Part shown: in pieces, positions 1 through 6,641 of the stretch
How the letters are laid out: each line of letters begins with the position of its first letter
How positions within the stretch are numbered: position 1 is the first letter of the stretch
Assembly: GCA_041485905.1 (NCBI GenBank)
Contig: JBGPKK010000121.1
Coordinates: forward strand, 1 to 14,034
From: JAHFUI01 sp041485905
Lineage (GTDB): Bacteria; Acidobacteriota; Vicinamibacteria; Vicinamibacterales; CAVVIG01
Direction: 5' to 3'
Length of the DNA: 14,034 nt
The notes under the pieces: model-generated
Database searches by the model: none
Told to the model about the DNA's origin: nothing
The model's input: the letters and a program-made list of their open reading frames with translations, nothing else
Program-made: the position numbers and the translations under genes

Positions 1-10
1 CAAACGTCCG

Positions 11-1528
11 CTATACGCCGATCACCTCGAGATGCGCGCCGGACTCCTGTTCGATGTCCTTGTGCAGGCTGTTGCCGTGGGCGTCCATGGTGACGATCGC
101 CGGAAAATCCTTGACCGTCAGGTGCCACATCGCTTCGGGCGTGCCGAACTCCAACAGCGAAACGCCGTCCACCCGCTCGATCGCACGGGCGTAGAATTGC
201 GCGGCGCCGCCGATCGCGTTCAGGTACACGGCACCGTGCTCCTGCAGCGCGGCCAGCGTCTTGGCGCCCATGCCGCCCTTCCCGATCACGGCGCGGATGC
301 CGTACCGCTTGATGATCTCGCCCTGATACGGCTCCTCGCGGATGCTGGTCGTCGGCCCCGCGGCGGTCACGCGCCACCCGTCACCCTCTTTCACGACCAC
401 GGGACCGCAGTGATACAGGACCGACCCCCGTAAATCGACGGGCGGATCGTGCTTCATCAGATGCGAGTGGACCTCGTCGCGTCCGGTAAACATGGGGCCC
501 GAGACGAGAACCACGTCGCCAACCTGGAGCGATCGCACCTGCTCGTCGGTGATCGGCGCGTGCAGCGAGACCTCGCGGCCGGTCCGCGCGAAGCCGGCTT
601 GCGTAAGCATCGGCACGATCGGATGCGACGGATCGCGATACAGCCAGCGGTCGATCGCACCCGTGGAGGCATCGAGCACCACGCCGAGACGACGGAAGGC
701 CCAGCAGTCGTAGGCGACCGAAACGAAAAAGCACGCAGGCAGCCGATTGAGGACGCCGATCTTGCAGCCGATGAGCGTCACGTTGCCGCCGAACCCCATC
801 GTGCCGATCTCAAGGTTGTTGACCTTCCCCATGATCGACGCTTCGAGCTCCGCGAGACGCGGATCCGGGTTCACATCGTCGAGCGTCCGGAAGAGTTGCT
901 CTTTGGCGTGCGTGTACCCGGACGTTCGATCGCCGCCGACGCAGACACCGACCGCGCCCGGGCTGCAGCCCTTTCCCTGCGCGTTCCACACGGCGTGAAG
1001 AATCGCTTTCCTGACGCCGTCAAAATTCCGATCGGCGCGTCCCAGATGCGGCAACTCGACCGGCAGGGCGTACTGCGCATTGACGTTCTCGCACCCGCCG
1101 CCCTTGAGAATCAGCTTCACCTCGATTTCGTCTTTCTCCCACTGATCGAAATGCACGATCGGCATGCCCGGGCCGAGGTTGTCGCCCGAGTTCATGCCGG
1201 TGATGGAGTCGACGGAGTTGGGACGCAGCTTGCCGCGCCTCGTGGCTTCGGCCACGGCCTCGCGAATCTGCTGGCGCATCCAGATGTGGTTGCTGCCGAC
1301 CGGCGTCTTGACTTCGAAGGTGGGCATGCCGGTGTCCTGGCAGATGGCGCCCTCGGTGTCGACAGCGAGATCGATGTTCTGCGCGATGATCGTTAACGCC
1401 TGTCCCGATCGTGTTTCAGCCGGCTCCGCGTGGAGCGTCGTGCTCATCGACGCCCGGACATCAGGCGGCAGGTCGGTCGACGTTCGAACGATCAGTTGTA
1501 AAACGCTGTCGAAAAAGGAGTGCAACAT
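11..1528 (-). CDS. fumA: Class I (iron-sulfur) fumarate hydratase, fused alpha-beta form
   Basis: Hydrates fumarate to L-malate in the TCA cycle, in the cytoplasm, using an oxygen-sensitive [4Fe-4S] cluster. The 505-residue protein carries both halves of the family. The alpha (lyase) half, about residues 1-290, has the ICQDTGMP motif (C63), GCSPGAVGVCVGG (C188) and YDCWAFRR (C275). These three cysteines match the spacing expected for the cluster ligands. The beta half, about 300-505, has GPMFTGRDEVH, AAGPTTSIREEPYQG, IGKGGMG and the terminal HGNSLHKDIE motif. I chose the ATG at 1528 because the conserved TDLPPDVR segment lies upstream of the next Met. No clear ribosome-binding site is visible, and a TATACT hexamer sits 6 nt before the ATG. 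The gene is divergent from aspA. Two-part L-tartrate dehydratases are related, but the fused form favours fumarase. The symbol fumA is by similarity only. Confidence 0.93.
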   Translation of the reverse strand: MLHSFFDSVLQLIVRTSTDLPPDVRASMSTTLHAEPAETRSGQALTIIAQNIDLAVDTEGAICQDTGMPTFEVKTPVGSNHIWMRQQIREAVAEATRRGKLRPNSVDSITGMNSGDNLGPGMPIVHFDQWEKDEIEVKLILKGGGCENVNAQYALPVELPHLGRADRNFDGVRKAILHAVWNAQGKGCSPGAVGVCVGGDRTSGYTHAKEQLFRTLDDVNPDPRLAELEASIMGKVNNLEIGTMGFGGNVTLIGCKIGVLNRLPACFFVSVAYDCWAFRRLGVVLDASTGAIDRWLYRDPSHPIVPMLTQAGFARTGREVSLHAPITDEQVRSLQVGDVVLVSGPMFTGRDEVHSHLMKHDPPVDLRGSVLYHCGPVVVKEGDGWRVTAAGPTTSIREEPYQGEIIKRYGIRAVIGKGGMGAKTLAALQEHGAVYLNAIGGAAQFYARAIERVDGVSLLEFGTPEAMWHLTVKDFPAIVTMDAHGNSLHKDIEQESGAHLEVIGV

Positions 1529-1534
1529 ACGGGA

Positions 1535-1542
1535 AGTATACT
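1535..1542. promoter_or_regulatory. Two-way -10-like element between fum and aspA
   Basis: The palindrome AAGTATACTT (1534-1543) contains TATACT on both strands: 1537-1542 on plus and 1540-1535 on minus. On the minus strand TATACT ends 6 nt before the fum ATG, so transcription would begin at or next to the start codon. On the plus strand it would give aspA a roughly 70-nt leader made almost wholly of the inverted repeat 1546-1620. No good -35 match is seen on either side, so this is a motif-based inference. Confidence 0.45.
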
Positions 1543-1545
1543 TGG

Positions 1546-1620
1546 AGGCTAGAGGCTGGGAGCTAGAGGCTGGCTCCCAAACCCGATTTCCCTAGCCTCC
1601 AGTCCCCAGCCTCCAGCCTC
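1546..1620. repeat. Inverted pair of GAGGCTGG-type tandem tracts in the fum-aspA gap
   Basis: The left arm (1546-1575) is built of 6-8 bp units close to GAGGCTAG/GAGGCTGG. The right arm (1591-1620) is the same kind of tract in reverse complement (CCAGCCTC units). Aligning the left arm with the reverse complement of the right gives 24 of 30 identical positions, and two of the six differences would be G-U pairs in RNA. The arms are separated by about 15 nt, so a long imperfect hairpin is possible. The right arm ends directly at the aspA ATG, leaving no Shine-Dalgarno sequence. Confidence 0.85.
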
Positions 1621-1621
1621 T

Positions 1622-3028
1622 ATGCAATACCGCACTGAGCGCGACCCACTGGGCGAGGTAAACGTTCCCGCCGACGCGTACTACGGCGTGCAGACCGTTC
1701 GCGCGGTCGAGAACTTTCCCATCAGCGGGCTGCGCGCGCCGGCCGATCTCGTGACCGCGACGATACTCGTCAAGAAAGCCGCCGCGGAAACCAACGCCGC
1801 GCTCGGCCGCCTCGACGCGGTCATCGCGCGCGCCATCGTATCCGCAGCAGACGAAATCCTGGCCGGCCGCCTCCGCGATCAGTTCGTCGTCGACGTCTAT
1901 CAGGCCGGCGCCGGCACCTCGCACAACATGAACGCGAACGAGGTGCTCGCCAACCGCGCGGCTGAGCTGCTCGGCGATGCCCGGGGTACGTACACGCGCG
2001 TGCACCCGAACGATCACGTCAACATGGGCCAGTCGACCAACGATGTGTTCCCCACGGCCACGCGGCTGGCGCTGTTGACGACGGCCGGCGCACTCGTGAA
2101 AGCCGCGCAGGATCTCGCCGACAGCCTGGCGCAAAAGTCGGACGCGTTCGGTCACGTCCTGAAGACCGGCCGCACGCATCTGCAGGATGCCGTGCCGATG
2201 ACCCTCGGTCAGGAGATGGGCGGCTATGCGGAATGCGTGGAGCGTGGGGCACACGACGTCGCGGAAGCGTCCGAACAGCTGCACGAGCTGAACATCGGCG
2301 CCACCGCGGTGGGGACCGGCCTCAACGCCGGCGACGACTACCGCCGGCTCGTCGTCGGCAACCTCGCGCGCTACACCGGTCTGCCACTCGTGCCGGCGTT
2401 GAATCTCTTTCGAGTGACACAAAGCATGGGCGACGTGCTCGCCTACTCCGGCGCGATGCGACGGCTCGCCGTCGAGGTCGGCAAAATCGCCAGCGACCTT
2501 CGCCTCCTGAGCATGGGGCCGCGCGCAGGGCTGTCGGAGATCGCGCTTCCGGAGGTTCAGCCCGGCTCGTCGATCATGCCGGGCAAGGTGAACCCGTCGG
2601 TGCCCGAGATGGTGAATCAGGTCTGCTTCCAGGTGATCGGGTGCGACATCACCGTCGCCATGGCGTGCGAAGCGGGCCAACTCGAGCTGAACGTCATGAT
2701 GCCGGTCATCGCATGGAACGCGCTCCACGCGTCGACGATTCTGCGTGAGTCGCTGAAGATCTTTCGCACTCGGTGCGTGGACGGCATCACGGCGAACGAG
2801 GATCGCGCGCGCGAGCTGCTCGACCGCAGCACGGCGATGGCGACGGCGCTCAGCCCGTACCTCGGTTACGCAGCAACGGCCGACCTGGCCAAGGAATCGA
2901 TCAGGACCGGCCGTTCCATCCGGGATCTCGTCCTCGCGCGCGGTCTCCTCGATCAGGCCCGCCTCGACAGTATCCTGTCGCCCGACGCGATGACGCGCGG
3001 AGGGATCGTTGGGGAGAAGAAGGAGTAG
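1622..3028 (+). CDS. aspA: Aspartate ammonia-lyase (aspartase)
   Basis: Releases ammonia from L-aspartate to give fumarate, in the cytoplasm. The 468-residue length is normal for the aspartase/fumarase superfamily, whose members are homotetramers. Aspartase-type motifs run through the protein: YYGVQTVRAVENF (about 20-32), QAGAGTSHNMNANEVLAN (T99), HPNDHVNMGQSTNDVFPTA (S138, T139, N140), GRTHLQDAVPMTLGQE (T185, H186), NIGATAVGTGLN, and the catalytic loop GSSIMPGKVNP with the serine base at 316 and K322, N324. These positions match the Bacillus aspartase active-site residues with a constant offset of two. Class II fumarase (FumC) is the main alternative. The GATAVGTGLN and QAGAGTS wording, and the class I fumarase next door, favour aspartase. 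The ATG at 1622 directly follows a hairpin-forming repeat and has no Shine-Dalgarno sequence. Confidence 0.9.
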   Translation: MQYRTERDPLGEVNVPADAYYGVQTVRAVENFPISGLRAPADLVTATILVKKAAAETNAALGRLDAVIARAIVSAADEILAGRLRDQFVVDVYQAGAGTSHNMNANEVLANRAAELLGDARGTYTRVHPNDHVNMGQSTNDVFPTATRLALLTTAGALVKAAQDLADSLAQKSDAFGHVLKTGRTHLQDAVPMTLGQEMGGYAECVERGAHDVAEASEQLHELNIGATAVGTGLNAGDDYRRLVVGNLARYTGLPLVPALNLFRVTQSMGDVLAYSGAMRRLAVEVGKIASDLRLLSMGPRAGLSEIALPEVQPGSSIMPGKVNPSVPEMVNQVCFQVIGCDITVAMACEAGQLELNVMMPVIAWNALHASTILRESLKIFRTRCVDGITANEDRARELLDRSTAMATALSPYLGYAATADLAKESIRTGRSIRDLVLARGLLDQARLDSILSPDAMTRGGIVGEKKE

Positions 3029-3073
3029 TCAGGTGGGTCAGGTGGGTCGGGCAGGTCACGTCGGTCGGGTAGG
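3028..3073. repeat. Tandem 9-bp GGTCAGGTG/GGTCGGGYA tract after aspA
   Basis: From the aspA stop codon the sequence runs through about five 9-bp units: GTCAGGTGG, GTCAGGTGG, GTCGGGCAG, GTCACGTCG, GTCGGGTAG. No inverted partner is seen nearby. The last part, GGTCACGTCGGTCGGGTAGG (3054-3073), matches 18 of 20 bases of the tract right after prfA (6568-6587). The tract's end merges with the likely ribosome-binding site of the next gene. Confidence 0.85.
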
Positions 3074-3080
3074 GAGTTTC

Positions 3081-3797
3081 GTGCTCGCGACTTGCCTGCT
3101 CGCCACGAATGCCGCTCTGCCGGCGTTCTCACTCCAATCCGGCACGGCCGGCCGAGCGGGGCAGGCAAAACCGAAGAACCGCCTGTTTCCGCCGCAGGAC
3201 CTCGGCCTGATCGAGCCACCCGACCGCGATCAGTGGCAGCCACCCGAACCGATTATGGATGCCCTGCGCATCTCAGACGGGGCCACCGTCGCGGACCTGG
3301 GAGCGGGCGGCGGGTGGTTCACCGTGCTGCTGGCTCGGCGCGTAGGACCCAAGGGCGTGGTCTATGCCGAGGACGTCCAGCCGCAGATGATTGAAGCGAT
3401 CCGGCGGCGCGCGCAGCGCGAGAACCTGTCCAATGTGAGGACGGTGCTCGGCACGGCGAACGACCCGATGCTGCCGCGGAGCATCGACGCCGCGATCATC
3501 GTCGACGCATACCGCGAGATGACGTGTGCGGTCGGACCGTCGTGCCAGGATCCGGTCCCGTTGCTGAAGAACGTCGAGCGATCGTTGAAGCCCCAAGGAC
3601 GGCTGGGCATCGTCGACTTCAACCTGGGGGAAGGCGGGCCGGGACCGGCGGCTGACGAACGCGTCGATCCTGAAGCGGTCATCAGAGCCGCGGCCGCCGC
3701 CGGATTGCGGCTCGACCTGCGCGAGAACCTCCCGCCGTTTCAGTTTCAATATCTCCTGGTGTTTGGAAAGGCCTCCAGCGCTCGCGCTTCCCAATGA
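3081..3797 (+). CDS. Exported-looking class I SAM-dependent methyltransferase
   Basis: A Rossmann-fold methyltransferase of unknown substrate. From the GTG at 3081 it is 238 residues. Motif I is VADLGAGGGWF (about 70-80), the acidic residue after strand 2 is in VYAEDVQPQMI (E98/D99), a post-I VLGTANDP segment follows, and a VDAYREM segment near 141-147 fits motif IV. The C-terminal half ends in FQYLLVFGK, as in family members. The N-terminus has a hydrophobic stretch (LATCLLATNAALPAF) that looks like a signal peptide, although its n-region lacks basic residues. AGGGAG at 3071-3076 precedes the GTG. A TTG at 3009 in the same frame would add 24 residues encoded by the repeat, including RRR. C149 and C155 bracket a short insertion that the family pattern I recall lacks. 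It overlaps thiD by ATGA, so the two are probably cotranscribed and translationally coupled. Confidence 0.8.
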   Translation: MLATCLLATNAALPAFSLQSGTAGRAGQAKPKNRLFPPQDLGLIEPPDRDQWQPPEPIMDALRISDGATVADLGAGGGWFTVLLARRVGPKGVVYAEDVQPQMIEAIRRRAQRENLSNVRTVLGTANDPMLPRSIDAAIIVDAYREMTCAVGPSCQDPVPLLKNVERSLKPQGRLGIVDFNLGEGGPGPAADERVDPEAVIRAAAAAGLRLDLRENLPPFQFQYLLVFGKASSARASQ

Positions 3798-4591
3798 CCC
3801 CACCGCGCACGGCGCTGACGATCGCGGGAAGCGACTCGAGCGGCGGCGCCGGCATTCAGGCCGACCTGAAAACGTTCGCGGCGCTCGGCGTGTACGGGAC
3901 GAGCGCGGTGACCGCCATCACCGCGCAGAACACCCTCGGCGTGATCGAGATGTTGCCGCTGTCGGCAGACCTCGTGACGGCGCAGATCGAAGCCGTCGCC
4001 GGCGACATCGTCATACACGCGACGAAAACCGGCATGCTCGCGACGGCGGCGATCGTCGAGGCGGTCGCCGCGGCCATCAACGAGCTCGATTTGCCGCTGA
4101 TCGTCGTGGACCCGGTGATGATCTCGACAAGCGGCGCTCGCCTTCTGGACGATGATGGAATTCAGATGCTGCGGGCCGAGCTGCTCCCGCGGTGCTTCGT
4201 CGTGACACCGAACATACCGGAGGCGGCAGTGCTGAGCGGCCGCCGCATCGGCTCGATTGAAGACGTGCGCGCGGCGGCCTACGACATTCATCAACTCGGC
4301 GGCTCGGCCGTCGTCATTACAGGCGGACACGCGAACGGAGACGACATCATCGATCTGCTGTTCGACGGCAGCCTGTTCACCGAGCTGCAGACGATGCGTA
4401 TCGACACGCCGCATACGCACGGGACCGGCTGCACCTTCGCCTCCGCCCTCGCGGCGAACCTCGCCTTGGGGTGTTCGCTCGTCGACGCCTTCGTCGCCGC
4501 GCAGGATTATGTCGGCGGCGCGATCCGCCACGCGCTCGCGATCGGCCACGGTCACGGACCCTTGGACCACTTCTGGAAAACCCGAATCTAG
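3794..4591 (+). CDS. thiD: Hydroxymethylpyrimidine/phosphomethylpyrimidine kinase
   Basis: Phosphorylates HMP and then HMP-phosphate to give HMP-pyrophosphate, the pyrimidine half of thiamine, in the cytoplasm. The 265-residue length is standard for ThiD in the ribokinase superfamily. Visible motifs are TIAGSDSSGGAGIQADLKTF (9-28, substrate pocket), AQNT (Q45, HMP contact), VVDPVMISTSG (104-113), VTPNIPEAAVLSG, VVITGGH, and the anion-hole motif DTPHTHGTGCTFASALA with C213 at the same number as in Salmonella ThiD. The tail HGHGPLDHFW is also typical. The ATG at 3794 overlaps the methyltransferase stop by four bases. No TPP riboswitch fits upstream because that DNA is coding. No other thiamine gene lies in the window, so any coupling to the methyltransferase is unexplained. 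Confidence 0.95.
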   Translation: MTPPRTALTIAGSDSSGGAGIQADLKTFAALGVYGTSAVTAITAQNTLGVIEMLPLSADLVTAQIEAVAGDIVIHATKTGMLATAAIVEAVAAAINELDLPLIVVDPVMISTSGARLLDDDGIQMLRAELLPRCFVVTPNIPEAAVLSGRRIGSIEDVRAAAYDIHQLGGSAVVITGGHANGDDIIDLLFDGSLFTELQTMRIDTPHTHGTGCTFASALAANLALGCSLVDAFVAAQDYVGGAIRHALAIGHGHGPLDHFWKTRI

Positions 4592-4669
4592 TCATCGGGT
4601 CATCTCGTCATCTGGTCATTAATGGATCAATCTAATGACCAGATGAATCGATGACCAGATGACCAGATT
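4592..4669. repeat. Inverted pair of 8-bp tandem tracts (GTCATCTG / CAGATGAC) before moaE
   Basis: The left tract reads GTCATCGG, GTCATCTC, GTCATCTG, GTCATT, ending at 4620. The right tract, from 4634, reads ATGACCAG, ATGAATCG, ATGACCAG, ATGACCAG, ATT. The right unit is a rotation of the left unit's reverse complement. TCATCTGGTCATT (4608-4620) and AATGACCAGATGA (4634-4646) form a perfect 13-bp stem with a 13-nt loop. It could end transcription after thiD, but no T-run follows. The right end also supplies an ATGACC box at a fair -35 position for moaE. Confidence 0.88.
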
Positions 4670-4688
4670 CAGCGTCCCCCCGTATACT
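4659..4688 (+). promoter_or_regulatory. Likely moaE promoter
   Basis: TATACT (4683-4688, five of six bases of the sigma70 -10 consensus) lies 5 nt before the moaE ATG. ATGACC (4659-4664), at an 18-bp spacing, shares TGAC with TTGACA and lies inside the tandem repeat. A start about 6-7 nt past the -10 would fall on or next to the ATG, giving a leaderless message. No Shine-Dalgarno sequence is present. Confidence 0.45.
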
Positions 4689-4693
4689 GAGAT

Positions 4694-5185
4694 ATGACCT
4701 CGCTCCTCGCGATCGGCCGAGAGGCGCTCGATCTGGACCGCCTCGTGGCGGCCGCGAGCGCACGATCGGAAGAGTCGGCGGGCTCGGACGGCGCGATCGT
4801 GACGTTCCTCGGCCTCGTGCGCAACCATAACGCCGGACGCCGCGTCAGGTATCTCGAGTACGAGGCGTATGAGCCGCTCGCGCTGAAGACCTTCGACCGC
4901 ATTGCCGCCGAGGTGCGCGCACGCTGGCCGGGTGTGCGCCTGGCGCTGCACCATCGCATCGGTCGGCTGGAGGTCGGAGAAGCGAGCGTGGCGATCGCCG
5001 CTGCCTCGGCGCACCGGGCCGATGCCTACGCGGCGTGCCGGTACGCGATCGAGCGCGTGAAACAAATCGCGCCGATCTGGAAACGCGAGTTCTTCGACGG
5101 CGGCGACGTCTGGATTGAGGGCGCGGTCGCGGATCCGACCGACGAGAGGGCCCGCGCCGAGGCGGAGCGGATCGCGTGCGCGTGA
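4694..5185 (+). CDS. moaE: Molybdopterin synthase catalytic (large) subunit
   Basis: With MoaD it inserts two sulfurs into precursor Z (cPMP) to make molybdopterin, in the cytoplasm. The 163-residue protein has the family core GAIVTFLGLVRNHN (33-46, with conserved R43), VRYLEYEAYEPLALK (51-65), the HRIGRLEVGEASVAIAAASAHR block (87-108), and VKQIAPIWKREFF. Lysines K123 and K130 are seven apart, exactly like the catalytic pair K119/K126 of E. coli MoaE. The end, DVWIEGA, is typical. moaD overlaps its 3' end. moaA, moaC and moeB are not in the window and must lie elsewhere if the pathway is complete. The ATG is supported by an immediately preceding -10 element rather than by a ribosome-binding site. 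Confidence 0.95.
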   Translation: MTSLLAIGREALDLDRLVAAASARSEESAGSDGAIVTFLGLVRNHNAGRRVRYLEYEAYEPLALKTFDRIAAEVRARWPGVRLALHHRIGRLEVGEASVAIAAASAHRADAYAACRYAIERVKQIAPIWKREFFDGGDVWIEGAVADPTDERARAEAERIACA

Positions 5186-5421
5186 CGGTCCGGTTGTTCG
5201 CGCGGCTGCGGGACGTGGCGGGCGCGTCGGAACTGGCGCGCGAGATCGACCCCGGCGCAACCGTCGGCAGCGTGTGGCGGCAGCTCGCCATCGAATATCC
5301 GGCGCTGGGGCCGTACGAGCGATCGGTCTCGAGTGCGATCAACGCGGACTACGCGCGGATGGATACGCCAATCCGCGACGGCGACGAGATAGCGTTTCTA
5401 CCGCCGGTGTCCGGCGGTTGA
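5176..5421 (+). CDS. moaD: Molybdopterin synthase sulfur carrier (small) subunit
   Basis: A ubiquitin-like sulfur carrier whose C-terminal glycine is made into a thiocarboxylate and docks in MoaE. The 81-residue protein has VTVRLFARLRDVAG at the start, a beta-grasp-sized middle with GDEIAFLPPVSGG at the end, and the required terminal Gly-Gly. The start is GTG at 5176, with GGAG at 5164-5167 giving good spacing. A second GTG at 5182 overlaps the moaE stop as GTGA and would give 79 residues. Either way the genes overlap and are surely coupled, which suits equal amounts of the two subunits. The last codons form a perfect hairpin (CCGCCGG, TGT loop, CCGGCGG; 5401-5417), and a larger palindromic element begins 9 bases after the stop. 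Confidence 0.94.
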   Translation: MRVTVRLFARLRDVAGASELAREIDPGATVGSVWRQLAIEYPALGPYERSVSSAINADYARMDTPIRDGDEIAFLPPVSGG

Positions 5422-5429
5422 GTGAGGAG

Positions 5430-5489
5430 TGTGGCGCAGGGCTTCAGCCCTGCGATGGCAGCCCTGAAGGCTTGACGGGCTGCGCCACA
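5430..5489. repeat. 60-bp REP-like cruciform element between moaD and prfA
   Basis: The outer arms TGTGGCGCA (5430-5438) and TGCGCCACA (5481-5489) are perfect reverse complements. Inside are two hairpins: GCAGGGC-TTCA-GCCCTGC (5436-5453) and GCAGCCC...GGGCTGC (5458-5464 with 5477-5483, 12-nt loop containing TGAAGGC). Together they allow a three-way junction with a 6-bp base stem. The shape is that of a REP/BIME or small non-autonomous palindromic element. It ends 7 nt before the prfA ATG and could act as terminator, attenuator or mRNA stabiliser. That role is inferred. Confidence 0.88.
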
Positions 5490-5496
5490 TGAAGTG

Positions 5497-6567
5497 ATGT
5501 TCGATAAACTCGCAGGGATCGAGCAGCAGTACGAGAAGCTGATGGAGCGCCTTGGCACCCCCGAGGTGCAAGGGGATTCGTCCGAGTACCGGAAGCAGTC
5601 CAAAGCGCTGTCCGAGATCGAGCCGATCGTCGAGCGCTTCCGCGAGTACAAGGCGGCCGTGCGCGATATCGCGCAGACCGAGGAGCTCGCGTCGGCCGAC
5701 AGCGACATGCGCGAGCTGGCGCAAGAGGAGCTGAAGTCGCTGACGGCGCGCCGCGACGCGCTCCTGAGCGAGCTCAAGCTCCTGCTGGTCCCCAAGGATC
5801 CGAACGATCAGAAGAACGTCGTCCTCGAAATCCGGGCGGGGACCGGCGGCGACGAAGCGGCGCTGTTTGCGGCCGAGCTGTTCCGCATGTACAGCAAATA
5901 TGCCGAACGCCAGGGATGGCGTATCGAGGTGCTGTCGAGCAACGAGACCGGCGGCGGCGGCCTGAAAGAAGTCATCGCCACGATCGAGGGGAAGGGCGTT
6001 TACAGCAGGCTGAAGTACGAGAGCGGCGTTCACCGCGTGCAGCGCGTGCCGGCCACCGAAGCCAACGGCCGGATCCATACGTCAACGGCGACCGTTGCCG
6101 TACTGCCTGAGGCCGAGGAAGTGGACATCCAGATCAACGACAAGGACCTGCGCGTCGACACGTTCTGCTCGAGCGGGCCTGGCGGCCAGAGCGTGAACAC
6201 GACCTATTCGGCCGTGCGGCTCACGCACATCCCGACAGGCGTTGTCGTCTCTCAGCAGGATGAGAAATCGCAAATCAAGAACCGCGCGAAGGCGATGAAG
6301 GTGCTGCGCGCGCGGCTGTACGAAATGGAGCTGCGCAAGCAGCAGGACGCGATCGCGAAGGACCGCCGCAGCCAGGTGGGATCGGGCGACCGGTCGGAGA
6401 AGATCCGCACGTACAATTTTCCGGACAGCCGGATCAAGGATCACCGCGCCAACTTCATGACTCACCGGATCAACGAGGTTCTCAACGGCGATCTCGCCGA
6501 GCTCCTCGACAACGTGATCACGCACCACCTCTCGGAGAAGCTCAAGGACGCCACCACGGTTTCATGA
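5497..6567 (+). CDS. prfA: Peptide chain release factor 1
   Basis: Reads UAA and UAG stop codons in the ribosomal A site and triggers peptide release. From the ATG at 5497 it is 356 residues, standard for RF1. The codon-recognition tripeptide is PAT (185-187) in HRVQRVPATEANGRIHTS. PxT marks RF1, where RF2 would have SPF. The catalytic GGQ is at 229-231 in SSGPGGQSVNTT, followed by RLTHIPTGVVVSQQDEKSQ. The N-terminal helical domain precedes EIRAGTGGDEAALFA. No RF2-type programmed frameshift is present. An in-frame GTG at 5494 is an alternative start adding one residue. Upstream there is only a weak GAAGTG as ribosome-binding site, because the cruciform repeat ends at 5489. prmC follows, as in many bacteria. 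Confidence 0.97.
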   Translation: MFDKLAGIEQQYEKLMERLGTPEVQGDSSEYRKQSKALSEIEPIVERFREYKAAVRDIAQTEELASADSDMRELAQEELKSLTARRDALLSELKLLLVPKDPNDQKNVVLEIRAGTGGDEAALFAAELFRMYSKYAERQGWRIEVLSSNETGGGGLKEVIATIEGKGVYSRLKYESGVHRVQRVPATEANGRIHTSTATVAVLPEAEEVDIQINDKDLRVDTFCSSGPGGQSVNTTYSAVRLTHIPTGVVVSQQDEKSQIKNRAKAMKVLRARLYEMELRKQQDAIAKDRRSQVGSGDRSEKIRTYNFPDSRIKDHRANFMTHRINEVLNGDLAELLDNVITHHLSEKLKDATTVS

Positions 6568-6639
6568 GGTCAGGTCGGTCTGGTAGGTCGGTGAGAAAGC
6601 CCCCGCCCGGCCTGCCCGACTCACCCGACTCACCTGACC
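6568..6639. repeat. Inverted pair of 9-bp tandem tracts between prfA and prmC
   Basis: Starting right after the prfA stop, GGTCAGGTCGGTCTGGTAGG runs from 6568 to 6587. The facing arm, 6608-6639, holds GACTCACCC/GACTCACCT units and ends in ACCTGACC (6632-6639), which pairs perfectly with GGTCAGGT (6568-6575). The rest of the stem pairs imperfectly. Both arms match parts of the tract after aspA. The tract is free of stops in the prmC frame and would encode an SGRSGRS...PDSPDSPDQ extension if translation began at the ATG overlapping the prfA stop. Confidence 0.85.
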
Positions 6640-6641
6640 AA

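Noticed and set aside
449..1396. Plus-strand open frame of 315 codons over the fumarase gene
   Set aside because: Antisense shadow of a gene with all catalytic motifs intact.
1592..2728. Minus-strand open frame of 378 codons over aspA
   Set aside because: It lies opposite a fully conserved aspartase and its translation is rich in R, H, V and G without motifs.
4592..4669. CRISPR-like array
   Set aside because: Units are 8 bp with no spacers, and the tract is an inverted pair of simple tandems. No cas genes are present.
4592..4693. Molybdenum-cofactor riboswitch before moaE
   Set aside because: The space is taken by tandem repeats and a -10 box next to the ATG. There is no room or pattern for the riboswitch.
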